Shown here: positions 11,306 through 22,425 of the stretch, one piece after another
How the letters are laid out: the number at the start of each line of letters is the position of its first letter
Position numbering within the stretch: the stretch's first letter is position 1
Position numbers and translations under genes: made by a program
The notes under the pieces: generated by a model
Seen by the model: the letters and a program-made list of their open reading frames with translations, nothing else
The model's database searches: none
Told to the model about the DNA's origin: nothing
Source of the DNA: Calcarisporiella thermophila CBS 279.70
Lineage: Eukaryota; Calcarisporiellomycota
Length of the DNA stretch: 64,000 nucleotides
Reading direction: 5' to 3'
Assembly (NCBI RefSeq): GCF_041956535.1
Contig: NW_027192199.1
Coordinates: 675,741 to 739,740, forward strand

Positions 11306-12136
11306 ATGGCTCTTATCAATGAATCATCCAACGTATCAAGTGAAAGTGACTCAAGTAGTAGTAATTATGCCATCCCCCTCCAAAGCTTTTTTCTTGCAGA
11401 GGAGGACGGGATGGCAGATGAATCCGTTGCTACAGCCGTGTGCTTCACTACCTCCGGCACCAACAAGGAGAAGGTCTTTTATTATTCACCGTGTAAGTAC
11501 TTTTTCCTCATTGCAAAATCATTTCACCCTCCCTAATCGAATCTGCTGTTGTTTGCCTGCACCGGACTCTAGTCGGTAGGTCCACCGGGTGGTATTCCTG
11601 ACGTCCCTTCAAGGCCAAAAGGGAGACCCCCCTCCGACAGAATCACTAACTACAGGAAGCGAGAGAAGGAGCATCAGCAGTGGCGTGGCTCTGTTGATGG
11701 AGGCAGCAAGGGTGGCAAACGCAACTTGTCGACTGAGAAGATCGATGCAGTAGTGACCGTGCACCTGGAGAATCATAGCTGGCAGGGCACTGTCATCGAT
11801 AAGACCCTTATGCTTATGTGCCCTTTGATTGGAGAAGATATTGATCTTCGAGAAAGGTAAATATCTATTTTTTTTTTTGTTGTGCTACTCTACCTCAAGT
11901 GCATGCTAATGATCGATGTGTCATCAAGTTTGGTGACGGTTCTGGAACTAGCTGAGCAATGCCTAGAGTGCCATCGGGTGATCATCTGCCTGGAGCGCCA
12001 GGCGCGCGCACTCAACATTGTGCATGACCTTTTATTTGTCGGATTCGAACCGCTCCACGGAGTTCAAGCTGTGAGCTACCTGTCGCCCGCCTCTTTTGAC
12101 GTGAAAAAGTACCTACTGCTGAGCATTGACCTCTAG
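11306..12136 (+). CDS. Ornithine decarboxylase antizyme, probable programmed +1 frameshift
   Basis: Antizyme binds ornithine decarboxylase, sends it to the proteasome and lowers polyamine uptake; polyamines stimulate the frameshift needed to make it. Exons: 11306-11492, 11573-11856, 11929-12136. Frame 1 has 71 codons and ends TGG TAT TCC TGA at 11590-11601. Skipping T11599 continues in the +1 frame as GAC GTC CCT through 154 more residues to TAG at 12134, total about 225 residues, close to the 228 of human OAZ1. The joint reads WYS/DVP, matching the antizyme W(C/F)S/D(A/V)P junction. The C-terminus has the antizyme fold pattern VTVLELAEQCLECHRVIICL and LLFVGFEPLHGVQAV. A tandem acceptor 7 nt downstream (AG at 11578-11579) would bypass the stop, so the frameshift is probable rather than proven. 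Sequence is divergent from animal antizymes outside the core. Confidence 0.82.
11596..11602 (+). promoter_or_regulatory. Putative +1 ribosomal frameshift site (TCC TGA C)
   Basis: The heptamer TCCTGAC sits at the end of antizyme frame 1. UCC-UGA is the frameshift site used by nearly all known antizyme mRNAs. The codon before it is TAT, and the +1 frame stays open through the next 257 bases to the donor at 11857. I did not identify a confident 3' pseudoknot by eye. Confidence 0.75.
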
Positions 12137-12402
12137 CTCGCTTACTTCTCTTCATAGTTAAATTATGTTGAATGTTATTGGTTTCAAGCCTGACATAGTG
12201 CACTTCTCTCTTTTTTTTTTCCCTTAAACATACTATTCTATACATATATACATACACACATAGGTGTACTTAATCTGCTATTTTAAGTTCAGTGTACTTT
12301 TTGATGAGTAATATAAACAATTATTTCATTCAGTTTCGGGACAAGTGGTCTTGTGGATGAAGGGAGGTTTATTTTTTTATTACGAAATAGCATTTGGACA
12401 GC

Positions 12403-13427
12403 TTAGAAGACTATAATGCAAGGAGGAGAGATAAGAACAAAAACAAGATTCAGTAAGTCCGCTTTCAAGATAAACTTTAAAATGCATCCTATGCTTACCG
12501 GAACCGGCGCTAGAGGCGATACGGGGCCACAGGTCAGCGCACTCCTTACCCACAGGGCCGGTGATGGCGGAGCCCTTCATTTCACCCTTGGGATTAATGA
12601 TAACTCCGGCATTGTCTAAAGGAATAATGTGAATAAGCCATTCTCGTGAGTTCGGTCCACTGAGTGAAAACACCAAAGCTACCTTCGAAGTAGATGAAAA
12701 CACCGTCGCGACGACGCCAGGCCTTACGCTGACGAATAATGACAGCGGGCATAACTAAACAGCAAAAGCGGCAAGAACGAGTTTACACATTTCATTAGCC
12801 TGGGTCGACCCTTTCCAAAGATTAACCAGCCAGCTTACCCTTCTTCCTCAACTCCGGCTTGCCCTTCTTTACAGTGGCCATCACCATGTCGCCCACACCA
12901 GCGGCGGGTAACCGATTCAAACGGCCTTTGATACCCTTAACGGCGATGATATACAAGTTCTTAGCGCCAGAGTTATCGGCACAGTTGACAACGGCGCCGA
13001 CAGGCAGACCGAGGGTCATGCGTAACTTGTTACCGGAGGCTATGTTTAGTATCAAAGGTAAGTGGCTCCGTATTTAACAGTGAGAATTTAAAGAAAGCGG
13101 CCTACCTCCTCCGCGACCTGTAGTGGGGGGTGGTCAAAGGCAAATAAAAAAGAAACTGTTAATTTAAACTCATCAAAACGAAATCCAAGCGATCCATCTC
13201 TTCGAGAGATCCAATGCCACCCGATCTGGAAAGTGGCGGTGTCCCGCTCCTGTGATGGAACAGAGTCCTTGCCTTCCTCCCGCGGTGGAATTTGGATCGC
13301 GGGTTTGCGATGCATCAATTCGACCATTACCTCTCTAGATAAGATACAAAAGCATTAGCATTACCATCCATCAAGTAGACCATCCATCCATCCGCTTCCT
13401 CATTGGCAGCATGCTCACCTTAGACAT
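12403..13427 (-). CDS. RPL23: 60S ribosomal protein uL14 (RPL23), seven exons with a 4-nt microexon
   Basis: Large-subunit ribosomal protein uL14, at the subunit interface. Exons (minus strand): 13427-13419, 13334-13331, 13117-13106, 13039-12839, 12754-12683, 12615-12499, 12410-12403; 140 residues, the usual eukaryotic length. Conserved stretches include [50 protein letters not shown] and [18 protein letters not shown]. The N-terminus MSKRGRGG, as in animal RPL23, is only obtained by including a four-base exon AGAG at 13334-13331 between GT-AG introns. The last coding exon is eight bases and encodes the final V-F-stop. The gene is convergent with the antizyme gene. Confidence 0.95.
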
Positions 13428-14684
13428 CTTGTGCGCTTAGGAGTATACGAGGAAGAAAAGAAAGAAAAAGGAGGAGCCTCCTTAGTGCGGAAGGAGGGCT
13501 CCCTTGAAAGCCATTTGGGAAGAAGATTTCAGAGGATCTGATGCAAGCCCATTTGCGTAAAGGACCAAATTAGGCGCATTACATAAGTGAGGGAGGATGT
13601 ATGACGAGGTTAACCCATGAAGAGAGTTGCTATGCTAATAATATTAAGGCACGGCGGGCGCCCTTCATATTGATATTATTAAATAGAATAGATGTGCCGA
13701 GTATAATTGAGTTGAATTAAAACACTCAAGCTCTCAAAGCTAATGTATATGGTGTTGTAAGAACAGGAATTATTAAGGGGGATTTTCATACTAGTTGCTC
13801 TTCTGGGCACAAGGCCCGAAGGGTAATTCGCCCGATTCGTAGCGACTGCTGCCGGCAGGGAAGCATTTTTTTTTGATAAATGCCTTTCGCGAGAAGTGTT
13901 GCAAATGGGACAGCAGGCCGCGTCCAATGACCTCCATTAGCTAATTTCCCAGCTCCCTTTATCCAGCAAGAGCATATGCGCTCTCGGCGGATTGTGAAAA
14001 ATTTACATAATCCGTGAAGCCTTATGAAACGGCAGTCGTGGAATTCTTAATTAATTCTTCTCTTTGCGACATTCGCAGCTCCCATTTCCAATATTCGCCT
14101 TTAAAGGACTGAAGGGGGATTCAGGGCGATATTTAGAAGGAGAAAGGAAATTAAATGTAAAGCGTGGGCTCCTGATTTGACTAAAATTAAAAAATTTTTT
14201 CATTCAGTTCTCACTCGAGCGGTTATGGTGAAAAACTGAAGCGACTAGTGAAGAGAGAGCGTGACAGCCGACGGTCGATAGGAAAAGGGTTTTTGTTGTT
14301 TCTAAGCTATTTCCCCTGTTTCTTGTTGTTCTCTTCTCTCCCAGCTTATCCTGAGGCCGTTCTTTACCCTTATATCTCTTATGCTTTCTCCCCTCCCCTC
14401 CTCCCCCTAAGCTCTGTCTTCCCTCTCCTCCCTTTCTGATCGCACACTCTCATTAGGGTCCCTCCCCCCCCCCTGACTATTGAATTCCTTCTTGGTTGGA
14501 TTGACTCCATCCCATTACCTAATTCCTCTTCTATCTCTCTTGCCCCCCCCCCCCCTCCCTCATCCCCATTCTGCAGAAGAAAAGCCAAACAGAAGCTAAC
14601 CTTGACATATCCTTGCTCTGCATTACTACGCGCTCTGCTATTTATTCTAACAATTCTGCAAGTGAGGGTGGCCCCTGAAGCACT
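13428..14684. promoter_or_regulatory. Long divergent upstream region, RPL23 / C2H2 factor
   Basis: About 1.25 kb without a gene. The part next to the C2H2 gene (14370-14570) is a strong pyrimidine tract with C runs at about 14466 and 14544, probably its promoter and 5' leader. No RNA gene recognised. Confidence 0.5.
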
Positions 14685-16261
14685 ATGTCAGAGTCGTTGC
14701 ATCCGCATTCTCAACCTGGCGAAACGTCGCAGCCCCCCTCCAATATGCACATGCCCTCATTTGCAATGCTCCCCTATGACCCCACTGCTAATCTTCAAAT
14801 TGATAGCAAGACCCTTGGCGCTGATACCTATGCCTTGGGCGAGGAGGAATTCAAGCCCCCCCCTCCGGGAATCGATTTTGCCTCCCTCCCGCCCTATGAG
14901 CAGCCCACGCCCAGTGATACACGTCCTCCTTCCGTATATCCGCCGCCGCCGCCCTCCTCCTCTTCCTCCGCCGCACCCATTCACAGCGTCTCCTCCTCCT
15001 CTCAGGTATATCTACGCGCAGGACCCGCCTACTCCCTCACCCCGCCTAATTTCCCCTCCGCCTATCGCCGGCACTCGCACCCGCTTTATCCCTTCGATCC
15101 CCCATTACCCGGCAGGCGTTCTTCCTCCCAAGAAGATCTCTCCTTGATGTACTCATCGGGCCTGCATTCTCAAGTCATTGAGCGGACTCCGCTTCTTCAG
15201 CAGCCTTTTCCCGCCCCCTATCCTGCTGATCGCCGAATGCCGACGACGCCCGCCGATATGGGGGATTCTTTAAGGTTCTCGCGGGCTCTCTCAACCCCCA
15301 ATACTCTCGGGTTTGGTGCCATGGAAATGGGGATGGGAGCAGCTGCCCCAGCAGCGCCTGGTATACCAGGAGGTGGCGGCGATCGTATGCTTTCCCTCTG
15401 CGACGAATCCTCTTCAGCCTTTCAGCATATGGCGTCACAGCAACCGTCCTACGCTGACCTCCGCAGGGCCTCCACCCCCGTCGCCTCCTCCCATCCCCCG
15501 CAACCCACCCAGCAACAAAGAAGTAGAGGAGTCCCCGATCCCTCCATGATGCTTACCTTCAATTCAAAAATTGGGCCTTCACCCCTGCGAAGATACCCTT
15601 GTGGGATCTGTCAGAAACGATTTACCCGGCCATCCAGCCTTGCAACCCATATGTATTCGCATACGGGCGAGGTAAGTCGACGCTGCATTGCCCTTTGATA
15701 AGTAGCTCGCCAATTTCGCTCACATTGCATTCTGCTTTGCTCTACTCCGTGTAGAAACCATTCAAGTGCCCGGTGGAAGGATGCGGCCGGTACTTTTCGG
15801 TGCAGAGCAACCTGAGGAGACACATTAAAATTCACTACAAGGCAAATAAACCGCCCCCAACTCTGGACTCGGGGTGGCAGCCCGCAGGGGGCGGGGATAT
15901 CGGAGGTGGCGGCAGTAGCAGCAGCTCCATGCTCTTTCAACCCTCCGCAATGCGATCGGACTTCGTGGTTCAGCCCCCCTTCTCGTCGCCTATCCGACCT
16001 CCCCCCCCGCTTCCCCTCCCTTCTGCATCGCATCCCGTGCCGCCTTCTCAGCCGCCCTCGATCCCCTCCATATCCTCGGTGACAGTGCCCTCCGCCGCTT
16101 CTACCACAACCACCGCCACCACTCCCACTACTGCTGCCACCACCTCCTCTGCCACCAGCTCTACGTCGGCTGAGACTTCCCTCCCACTTCCTCAGTATGG
16201 GCTCTCCGAGTTGGGAGACAATTTCCTCAAACACTCCATGGGATCATACCATGACACATAG
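14685..16261 (+). CDS. C2H2 zinc-finger transcription factor (two fingers)
   Basis: Exon 1 is 14685-15671 and exon 2 is 15755-16261; 497 residues. The first 300 residues are Pro/Ser-rich and disordered. Two adjacent C2H2 fingers straddle the intron: YPCGICQKRFTRPSSLATH then, after the linker HTGEKPF, CPVEGCGRYFSVQSNLRRH. The linker is the classic TGEKPF, and the intron falls in it between E and K. The C-terminus is Ser/Thr/Pro/Ala-rich. The pair resembles fungal two-finger regulators in which only the last two fingers are kept, but I cannot assign an orthologue. Nuclear DNA-binding protein by domain content. Confidence 0.88.
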
Positions 16262-17352
16262 GGACGCTTCTCCTGTTTTTCTGGCCGGGATTGCTGGCTG
16301 GTTTTTGTTTTTATATCTTATTATTTTACATCCCTTTCCCCTCAACCTCACCCATTGTTTACGTGCTATTAAAATGCTGAATAGAGCTTGAGATGTCTCT
16401 CTCTTTCACTGTTGTTGTTAACACTTATTTTTCTTGGTTTGTGTGCTTATATGTGGATGAAAAACTCCTATTTTATTTGTTTAATTATGTTTCTTGCCCC
16501 TTACTTTCTCATCTTTTGTTTCTTGTGATTGACTTCTGATGCTTACTCCTGTTTTGTGTAAATACCTTTGATGATATTGCTTAATTCAACGTTCTAATAT
16601 GAGAATATGACAGGTTATTCATATCTACGGTTGGAATAAAGAGAATACGGATTTGCCGATAATCTCAAGTCAAAGATGCATCCTAACCAGACGAAAAGGG
16701 TGGTCAGGGCTTGAGCGGAGGATCCCGTTTTGGATTAAAGTAACCAGGAGGAGATTAGTACTCTCAAAAGATGCAGAGTCGAAATGATAAATCCTATAAT
16801 TCTCAGAAAAAGGTGGCAACGCGTCAATAGAACTAAAAAAACCATTAACTAAAAAAAAAAGAAAGAAAAAAAGAAAGAAAGCAAGATAAAGATAGCATTA
16901 AAGTTACATCCTTGCATCTACATCATTTGAACCTAGGTCCAATATCGCAAGATATTGTAATCCAGCGCCGAGAGTATGGAGAATTTAATGCATTAATTTA
17001 ATTTAATCTCGTGGTCTCTCGCTATGGGCTAAATTATACGTAGGCAGCTAGCGTCGCCTTAGGCACTCATCAAGCCGATCTCGCTCAATGTATGGGTTCA
17101 ACCTACATATTTTGACTTGACGTCTAAGGGCATGCAAGGCAATGCACAAAGCAGGGCAAACCCTATTTGAATTTAGTGTGCGAATGCAGCCTTCTCTCCG
17201 GCAATGCTTAGACCGGACTCTGGAATGCAGTCACATTGCCTCGCATGCTGCAAGTGTGGAATTGCCTCTATTCGACTCAAGAGAGATCGAGTATATAAAT
17301 GCTAGGCCTCCATCGGCGCCGGAAGAACCAACCACAATTTTTGCGTGTAAAG
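16262..17352. other. Intergenic; TATA box before the small acidic gene
   Basis: 3' region of the C2H2 gene (AATAAA at 16635) then a stretch with an A/G-rich repeat at 16850-16890. A good TATA box, GTATATAAAT, lies at 17290, about 60 bases before the ATG of the next small gene. Nothing else recognised. Confidence 0.5.
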
Positions 17353-17595
17353 ATGGCGGCACAAATGAAAGAATCGGAGCCTCTCGAACTAAGGCAGTAT
17401 CAGAACCAGAATGTCTATTTTGAAACCACCACCAACCTCGTGTTTCGGAAAGAAAACGTGGATATCGACGACGACGAAGATGATTCCAATTATATTGCAT
17501 TTGGAGTCTATATTCCCGGAGAAGGGGTCGCGAAGCTAGGCAAGGAAGAAATACAGACGTGCGAGAGAAAGGGATGGAGAGTTGAAAAGCAATAA
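17353..17595 (+). CDS. Small acidic protein of unknown function
   Basis: Single-exon frame of 80 residues starting MAAQMKESEPLELRQYQ. I prefer ATG 17353 because it lies about 60 bases downstream of a TATA box and because the longer frame upstream would overlap it. The middle is acidic (NVDIDDDEDDSN), followed by YIAFGVYIPGEGVAKLGKEE and a basic end. No signal peptide, membrane segment or known motif. The regular TATA placement supports a real transcript, but conservation is untested. Confidence 0.45.
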   Translation: MAAQMKESEPLELRQYQNQNVYFETTTNLVFRKENVDIDDDEDDSNYIAFGVYIPGEGVAKLGKEEIQTCERKGWRVEKQ

Positions 17596-18133
17596 ATAAA
17601 AGTGTTGACTCCTACCGTAGTGGTGTCTCATTGCATATTGAAGTCTGGAGGGACCCCAACTATCCACGATACCTAACATCCATAGTATATAAACGAGGAG
17701 AAACTAGTTAAAAAAATTAGCCCGTCTTGATCTTCCAACTTCACCACAAAATGTATTATCAGTTCTCTGATTGTCGCGTCAAGGTAGAAATCTCTCGTGA
17801 ATCGTTCCATTCAAAGAGGGTAAAACCAATATTCCTCCAATTTCCCTTGAAAGGGAGAATAAGTGCTTCAAATGGAATAAGGACGAGAAACCCGATAAAA
17901 CCCTATTGAATACAAAGTAAATCTTAATCTCTCCTTCCCATTCGCTGAGTATGGATCAAAACCACCATCGATCCTGGTTTCTATTGAATGTTTGAGAGAA
18001 TAGTGAATCAGACTCTTTAAGTTTTAGCAGGGAGTTGAAGACACCCTGGTAGAATTTCATTACAAACAAAGGGTTCTTCCGATAAATGCCTAGGTAAACT
18101 TCGGGTCAATTTATTATCATCAACAATCAACTC
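17596..18133. other. Intergenic
   Basis: AT-rich spacer before the first cysteine-rich secreted gene. A TATATAAA element lies at about 17687. No supported gene. Confidence 0.4.
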
Positions 18134-18581
18134 ATGCAGGTCCGGAAAATGAACTCATTTTATCATTATATCCTCCTTGTGTTTTTCCTCGGGATCCATT
18201 CCGTTTTCGGATGCACCTTCGTGGGTGACGGTCCAAATCCTTGTACCGAAGTGTGCACTTACACAAAAGCTACCACGCTTCCTTGCACCGGCCCCACGCC
18301 TACGGGTTATGCGGTCCATAGTACAGGTAAGCTCTAGCCCATGTTTACGTGTTTAGCTTCAACCTGCTGACAGCTATACCTTTCTGCTGCATCTTTGCTG
18401 TGTCCCTTCGATTCCAGTGGGATCCTCCAAAAAATTGAAAAAGCGCTGCTCCAATCCCGGAGGTCCGTATCAACAAGATAATATGTGCGTTTACACAGAT
18501 GCTACCACTGGAATTTGCTGGATGGGAACTCCTAGTGGCTACACCCTCTACAAACGGCCTCCTAGGACAATGGCTCTTTAA
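18134..18581 (+). CDS. Small cysteine-rich secreted protein, copy 1
   Basis: Two exons, 18134-18326 and 18418-18581. Starting at ATG 18149 gives 113 residues; ATG 18134 adds five. A signal peptide is clear (YHYILLVFFLGIHSVFG), with the mature part starting at a Cys. The mature protein has two related halves: CTFVGDGPNPCTEVCTYTK then a TTLPC element, and RCSNPGGPYQQDNMCVYTD then a TTGIC element, each followed by TPxGY. The intron lies between the halves, so each exon encodes one module. No family recognised. A paralogue with the same exon plan lies 1.3 kb downstream. Probably secreted or wall-associated; function unknown. Confidence 0.75.
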
Positions 18582-19607
18582 GAATACATGTGAGATTGCA
18601 CTGCTATCTTTTTCTATATTGAACTAAGCCCTTGTAAAATTAAATACATAGTACAAATCGAAGCTCAAAAGGCTTGCTTGCAAAATATAAAAAAGTAAGT
18701 TGACTTGAAGTAGTGGACCGAAGATATTAACGCCCGATATATAAGTTAAATGGAGAGAAAGGATATCATGAGAGATGAAGAAATCACTATCAGGAATGGG
18801 AAAGGAAGTCAAAATCTTGATGCAAAATCTCGCTAACAGTGAACATAAGAGGAAAACAAGAATTGTTTTCCAAAAAAAAAAATAGAGAGTTCAACAAGGA
18901 GGCAAAATATTGGATACGTTCAAGTGATTCTCCTGTATACTGAATTTTTTAGGTTCACAATAAAGGGGGACAAGCATAAGTGCTCTTTTGCTACCCTAGT
19001 GTTCTTCCATTCTACAATAATATGCAGCATCGAAATAACACTGTAGATTTCAGGCTGTGGTAATCTTTATTGCAATCCATTGTCCACTACCTTTCAACCA
19101 TCTCCTCGAGTTTTACTTCACTTAGAAGTGCAAAAATTCGATAGCTTGCTTGCCCAGATAGGTATGGAGTTGTTTATAGGAGAATTATTTGGTAATTTTT
19201 CTACCCTCTACGTCCTGCTGTGTGTAGTTTATTTTCATGGGCATCGGTTGCTGATTTCGTTGAGGATTTGTCTTCCAAGTTCGTGGGACCCAGCTTACGA
19301 CTGGCATTTTAGTATTCATTAAATAAATCGAGCTTATAAAAAAATAATTCACCATCTCTCTCCTGGGTAAACGGGTAAAGGAAAGGTACAAAGGGAGGTG
19401 CAAAATATTGAACCTATCTCTGGCTGGTATTAGATTGCCCAAGATAGTTTTAGCCTGTGATTGAATCGAGGCATTAAGATCGGGTTTCAGCGGTGAAGTC
19501 GATGCCATCCGACCCCAGTAAAAAGAATGCCAATCTTGTATAATACGGACCGTACTTGACCTCAATGATCTATGTTTTCGACTTTGAAGAAAAGGCAAGC
19601 CCTATAA
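18582..19607. other. Spacer between the two cysteine-rich genes
   Basis: About 1 kb, AT-rich. No supported gene; I found no further intact module here. Confidence 0.4.
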
Positions 19608-19995
19608 ATGAGTCTAGTCTACTCTATCAGTTTCCTCGCGCTCCTTCTCGGCCACTCTTGCGTAACTGGGTGCAAGTTTTCTGGTACCGGTCCAAATCCT
19701 TGTACCGAAGTGTGCATATACACCAAAGACACTACTCTTCCCTGCACAGGCCCTACACCGACTGAGTATGCGATCCATAGTACAGGTAAATACTTACAGG
19801 CGATTGTATATAATACCGCGATAGGATGACAAATATAATTTTATTTTGTAAACTTCGCAAGTTCTTAACGATGCATATCCGAACGGTGAATTATGTGTTT
19901 ACACGAATGCCATAACTGACTATTGCATTATGGCAATGCTTCCGGACCGCGACTACTCCCGCTACACTGTAGCTCCTAAAACTGAAGCATTTTGA
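19608..19995 (+). CDS. Small cysteine-rich secreted protein, copy 2
   Basis: Paralogue of the protein at 18134. Exons 19608-19785 and 19862-19995, 103 residues. Signal peptide (VYSISFLALLLGHSCVTG) then the first module, CKFSGTGPNPCTEVC with TTLPCTGPTPTEYAIHST, nearly identical to copy 1. The intron is in the same position and phase (ACA G/GT). The second module is more diverged (ELCVYTNAITDYC) and has lost the first Cys seen in copy 1. The two first modules are far more alike than the second ones, suggesting different constraint or conversion of the first exon. Confidence 0.68.
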
Positions 19996-20110
19996 TGACG
20001 TCTATCCGCCAGATAGGGAAGTGCTGCGCTGGCCTGAGTGGTACATACCCATACGATAAAATGCGTATTTACACAGCAGTTCGCATGGTTCGAGGTATTG
20101 ATTTTTTTTT
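19996..20110 (+). pseudogene. Degenerate third copy of the cysteine-rich second module
   Basis: Directly after copy 2, a reading of KCCAGLSGTYPYDKMRIYT matches the second module of copy 1 (RCSNPGGPYQQDNMCVYT) in spacing. The Cys before the YT is replaced by Arg, and no first module or signal peptide precedes it. Either a partial tandem duplication or an unrecognised extra exon of copy 2. Confidence 0.4.
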
Positions 20111-20210
20111 GATGCGAAGAAGTGGGATGGGTTCGTTCTCTACAGGCCAACTCCTTGGTCAATATTTGAGACAGAAGGCACCAGAGCAACAAGAAACTAG
20201 AAAAAAGTAG

Positions 20211-20937
20211 TTCAAACCTCGAGAGATTTTGCGCATCTTAATGTAGAAAAAGTGAGTGCTAAACGAATAGAAATATATGACTGTCAACTTTATATTTTTG
20301 CAACTATTACAGATAGCTTGTAGCAAACACAGCAGAATATTGCTTCCACTTAATTTGGTTGCCCAGTTAAGCGTTTGACAAGAGTATTCTTACGCTCACT
20401 ACTGATTTTGGAACTCTTACCGAAAGACAAGAGGGCAAGCATATGGCACATGTATAGCTGCTTATAACAATACTAGCATTGGGATTGCCATAGCCATAAT
20501 TTGGCTTTAAATTGACCATAGCTTCTCTCTTCTCTTATATTGCCAACGCAACAATATATCATATTGGTTAAATCGGAATCTAGTATTGATGTATATTGAT
20601 TTTGACTTGGATGCCATTATCTCATTGGGATAAAGAAGTTGTAAAAATACAATTACTAACGAATTTAGTTGAAGAAGATCTAAGCTCCGTCTATGGATGC
20701 AAAAGTTCGAAGGCCATTAAAAATTAGAACTTATACGTATATATAGTTTTTTATAAGGCCCGTCAAAATACCTTTCGAAGGGGGCTTTTCTTGAACAAAA
20801 ACATGAATTTAGAAATTAGACATCAGTTTTCGAATTAAATGCGGCGCAGTGCATTTCCAGCCCCTTTTTCTTGTTCAACGTGTATTTCCAGTGTCTCCAT
20901 TCATCATTCTTAAGAACCGCATTATAACGAAGCGCAT
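20211..20937. other. Intergenic, AT-rich
   Basis: Upstream of the capping-protein gene. TATATAGTTTTTTATAA near 20739 may be a promoter element. No coding signal. Confidence 0.4.
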
Positions 20938-22029
20938 ATGTCCGACATACCCTCCTCCCAAAAACTCGAAATAGCCTCGCGTTTTCTTTTGGAGAGTCCT
21001 CCAGGAGAAGTGAATGATGTGTTTAATGGTATCTTTTCTGTTCATCCGATCACTTGATCGCACTGTCTTCATAACCATTACACACATGGTTTATTTTTTG
21101 GAAGAGAGTCATCCTGATAAGAATACGAGACTAAAATTTGTAATATTATTATTCAGATATACGCGTATTAGTGAACGATGACGATTTGCTTCAGGAGGGG
21201 ATTGTGCCGGCGCTGGGAGAGCATAACACGGACCAGCTTGTCACAGCACGCGTACCGGATCAGGAGTATGAGGTAGGATTCGTCCTCTGTTTTCACACCT
21301 AGGTATCCAAGCGGGATATGTTAATACGGAAGAACTTGGTTATTTGAATCAGGTCATCATTACGAAGCATGGGCAGATTGAGGGGGATAGATTTATTGAC
21401 CCTCGATCGAAGAAGAGCTTCCGGTTCGACCATTTGCGCCAGGTAGCATCTGAAGTAGAGGAGTGGACGCCCGAGGAATCTACTGAACCACTACGGTATC
21501 TTCAACTTTTATGGTATTGCATTCACGTTACTTAGCTGATTGCCATACTAGGGCTGCGGTTGAAGAGGCTGTGGACGCATATCTCTCCGACCACTATCCT
21601 AATGGAGTCTCTTCGGTTTTCGCGCGAGACGGGAATATCACGGTGGCTATCGTAGACAATAAATACAACCCCACCAACTATTGGAATGGGCGTTGGCGGT
21701 CAGTATGGACACTAAATGCTGGAGATTTGCGTGGATCGATGCATGTGAATGTCCACTACTATGAGGATGGAAACGTGCAACTCACCACGACCAACAGCAA
21801 GGAGGCCAACTTGAACTTGTCCTCGGATCCAAAAACGGCAGCAAAAACGATTGTGACCGAGATCACTCGTCTTGAATCGGCATTCCAAGGCGCTCTCATT
21901 CGCTGCTATTCTGAACTGGCCGAGGACACATTCAAGTCCCTTCGGCGCACGTTACCCGTCACACGTAATAAACTTGATTGGCATAAGATCCTGAACTACA
22001 GGATTGGGGAAGAGATCGGGAAGCAATGA
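20938..22029 (+). CDS. F-actin-capping protein subunit alpha
   Basis: Alpha subunit of the heterodimer that caps actin filament barbed ends. Exons 20938-21028, 21157-21272, 21353-21495, 21552-22029; 275 residues, the usual length. The N-terminus (KLEIASRFLLESPPGEVNDV) matches the conserved PPGEFNEVF region. NDDDLLQEG, RFIDPRSKKSFRFDHLR, DHYPNG, NYWNGRWRSVWTL, HYYEDGNVQL and FKSLRRTLPVTRNKLDW follow in the family order. The ending has the C-terminal tentacle region (KILNYRIGEEIGKQ). Convergent with eIF4E. Confidence 0.96.
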
Positions 22030-22425
22030 GTTGTCTCACGTTTGTATTTTGCCTTTCTTATTTGTGTTTGCTTGTTTGAAATTTGGGCCTTCTTATGAAC
22101 TCGGAAGCGGAATAATAATAAACGCATCTTAACTATTTGTGGGTGAATGAATGAGTGCGTGAGTGAGTGTGTGCCCCCTATGTATATTTATAGCGTATAG
22201 AGTATATATATTTTTAAATGTACGAGATTTAGGCAAATTAAGTATAAATGTGTGAGAAAGAAAGTAAATATAATAGAAGACGGTAAGGCGGCTATGACTC
22301 GAAAATACAAAACCCATCGACCATAGCATGAAAAAACCCGGGTGGAGAATATAAACAACACATCAAACCATTCACACCCCGAATATCAGATCCCATACAT
22401 ACAGAGTTGGTGGCTCTCGACACCT
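22030..22425. other. Convergent 3' untranslated region
   Basis: Between the stop codons of capping protein alpha and eIF4E. AATAATAATAAA near 22112 is a likely poly(A) signal for the plus-strand gene. GT-rich and AT-rich otherwise. Confidence 0.5.
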
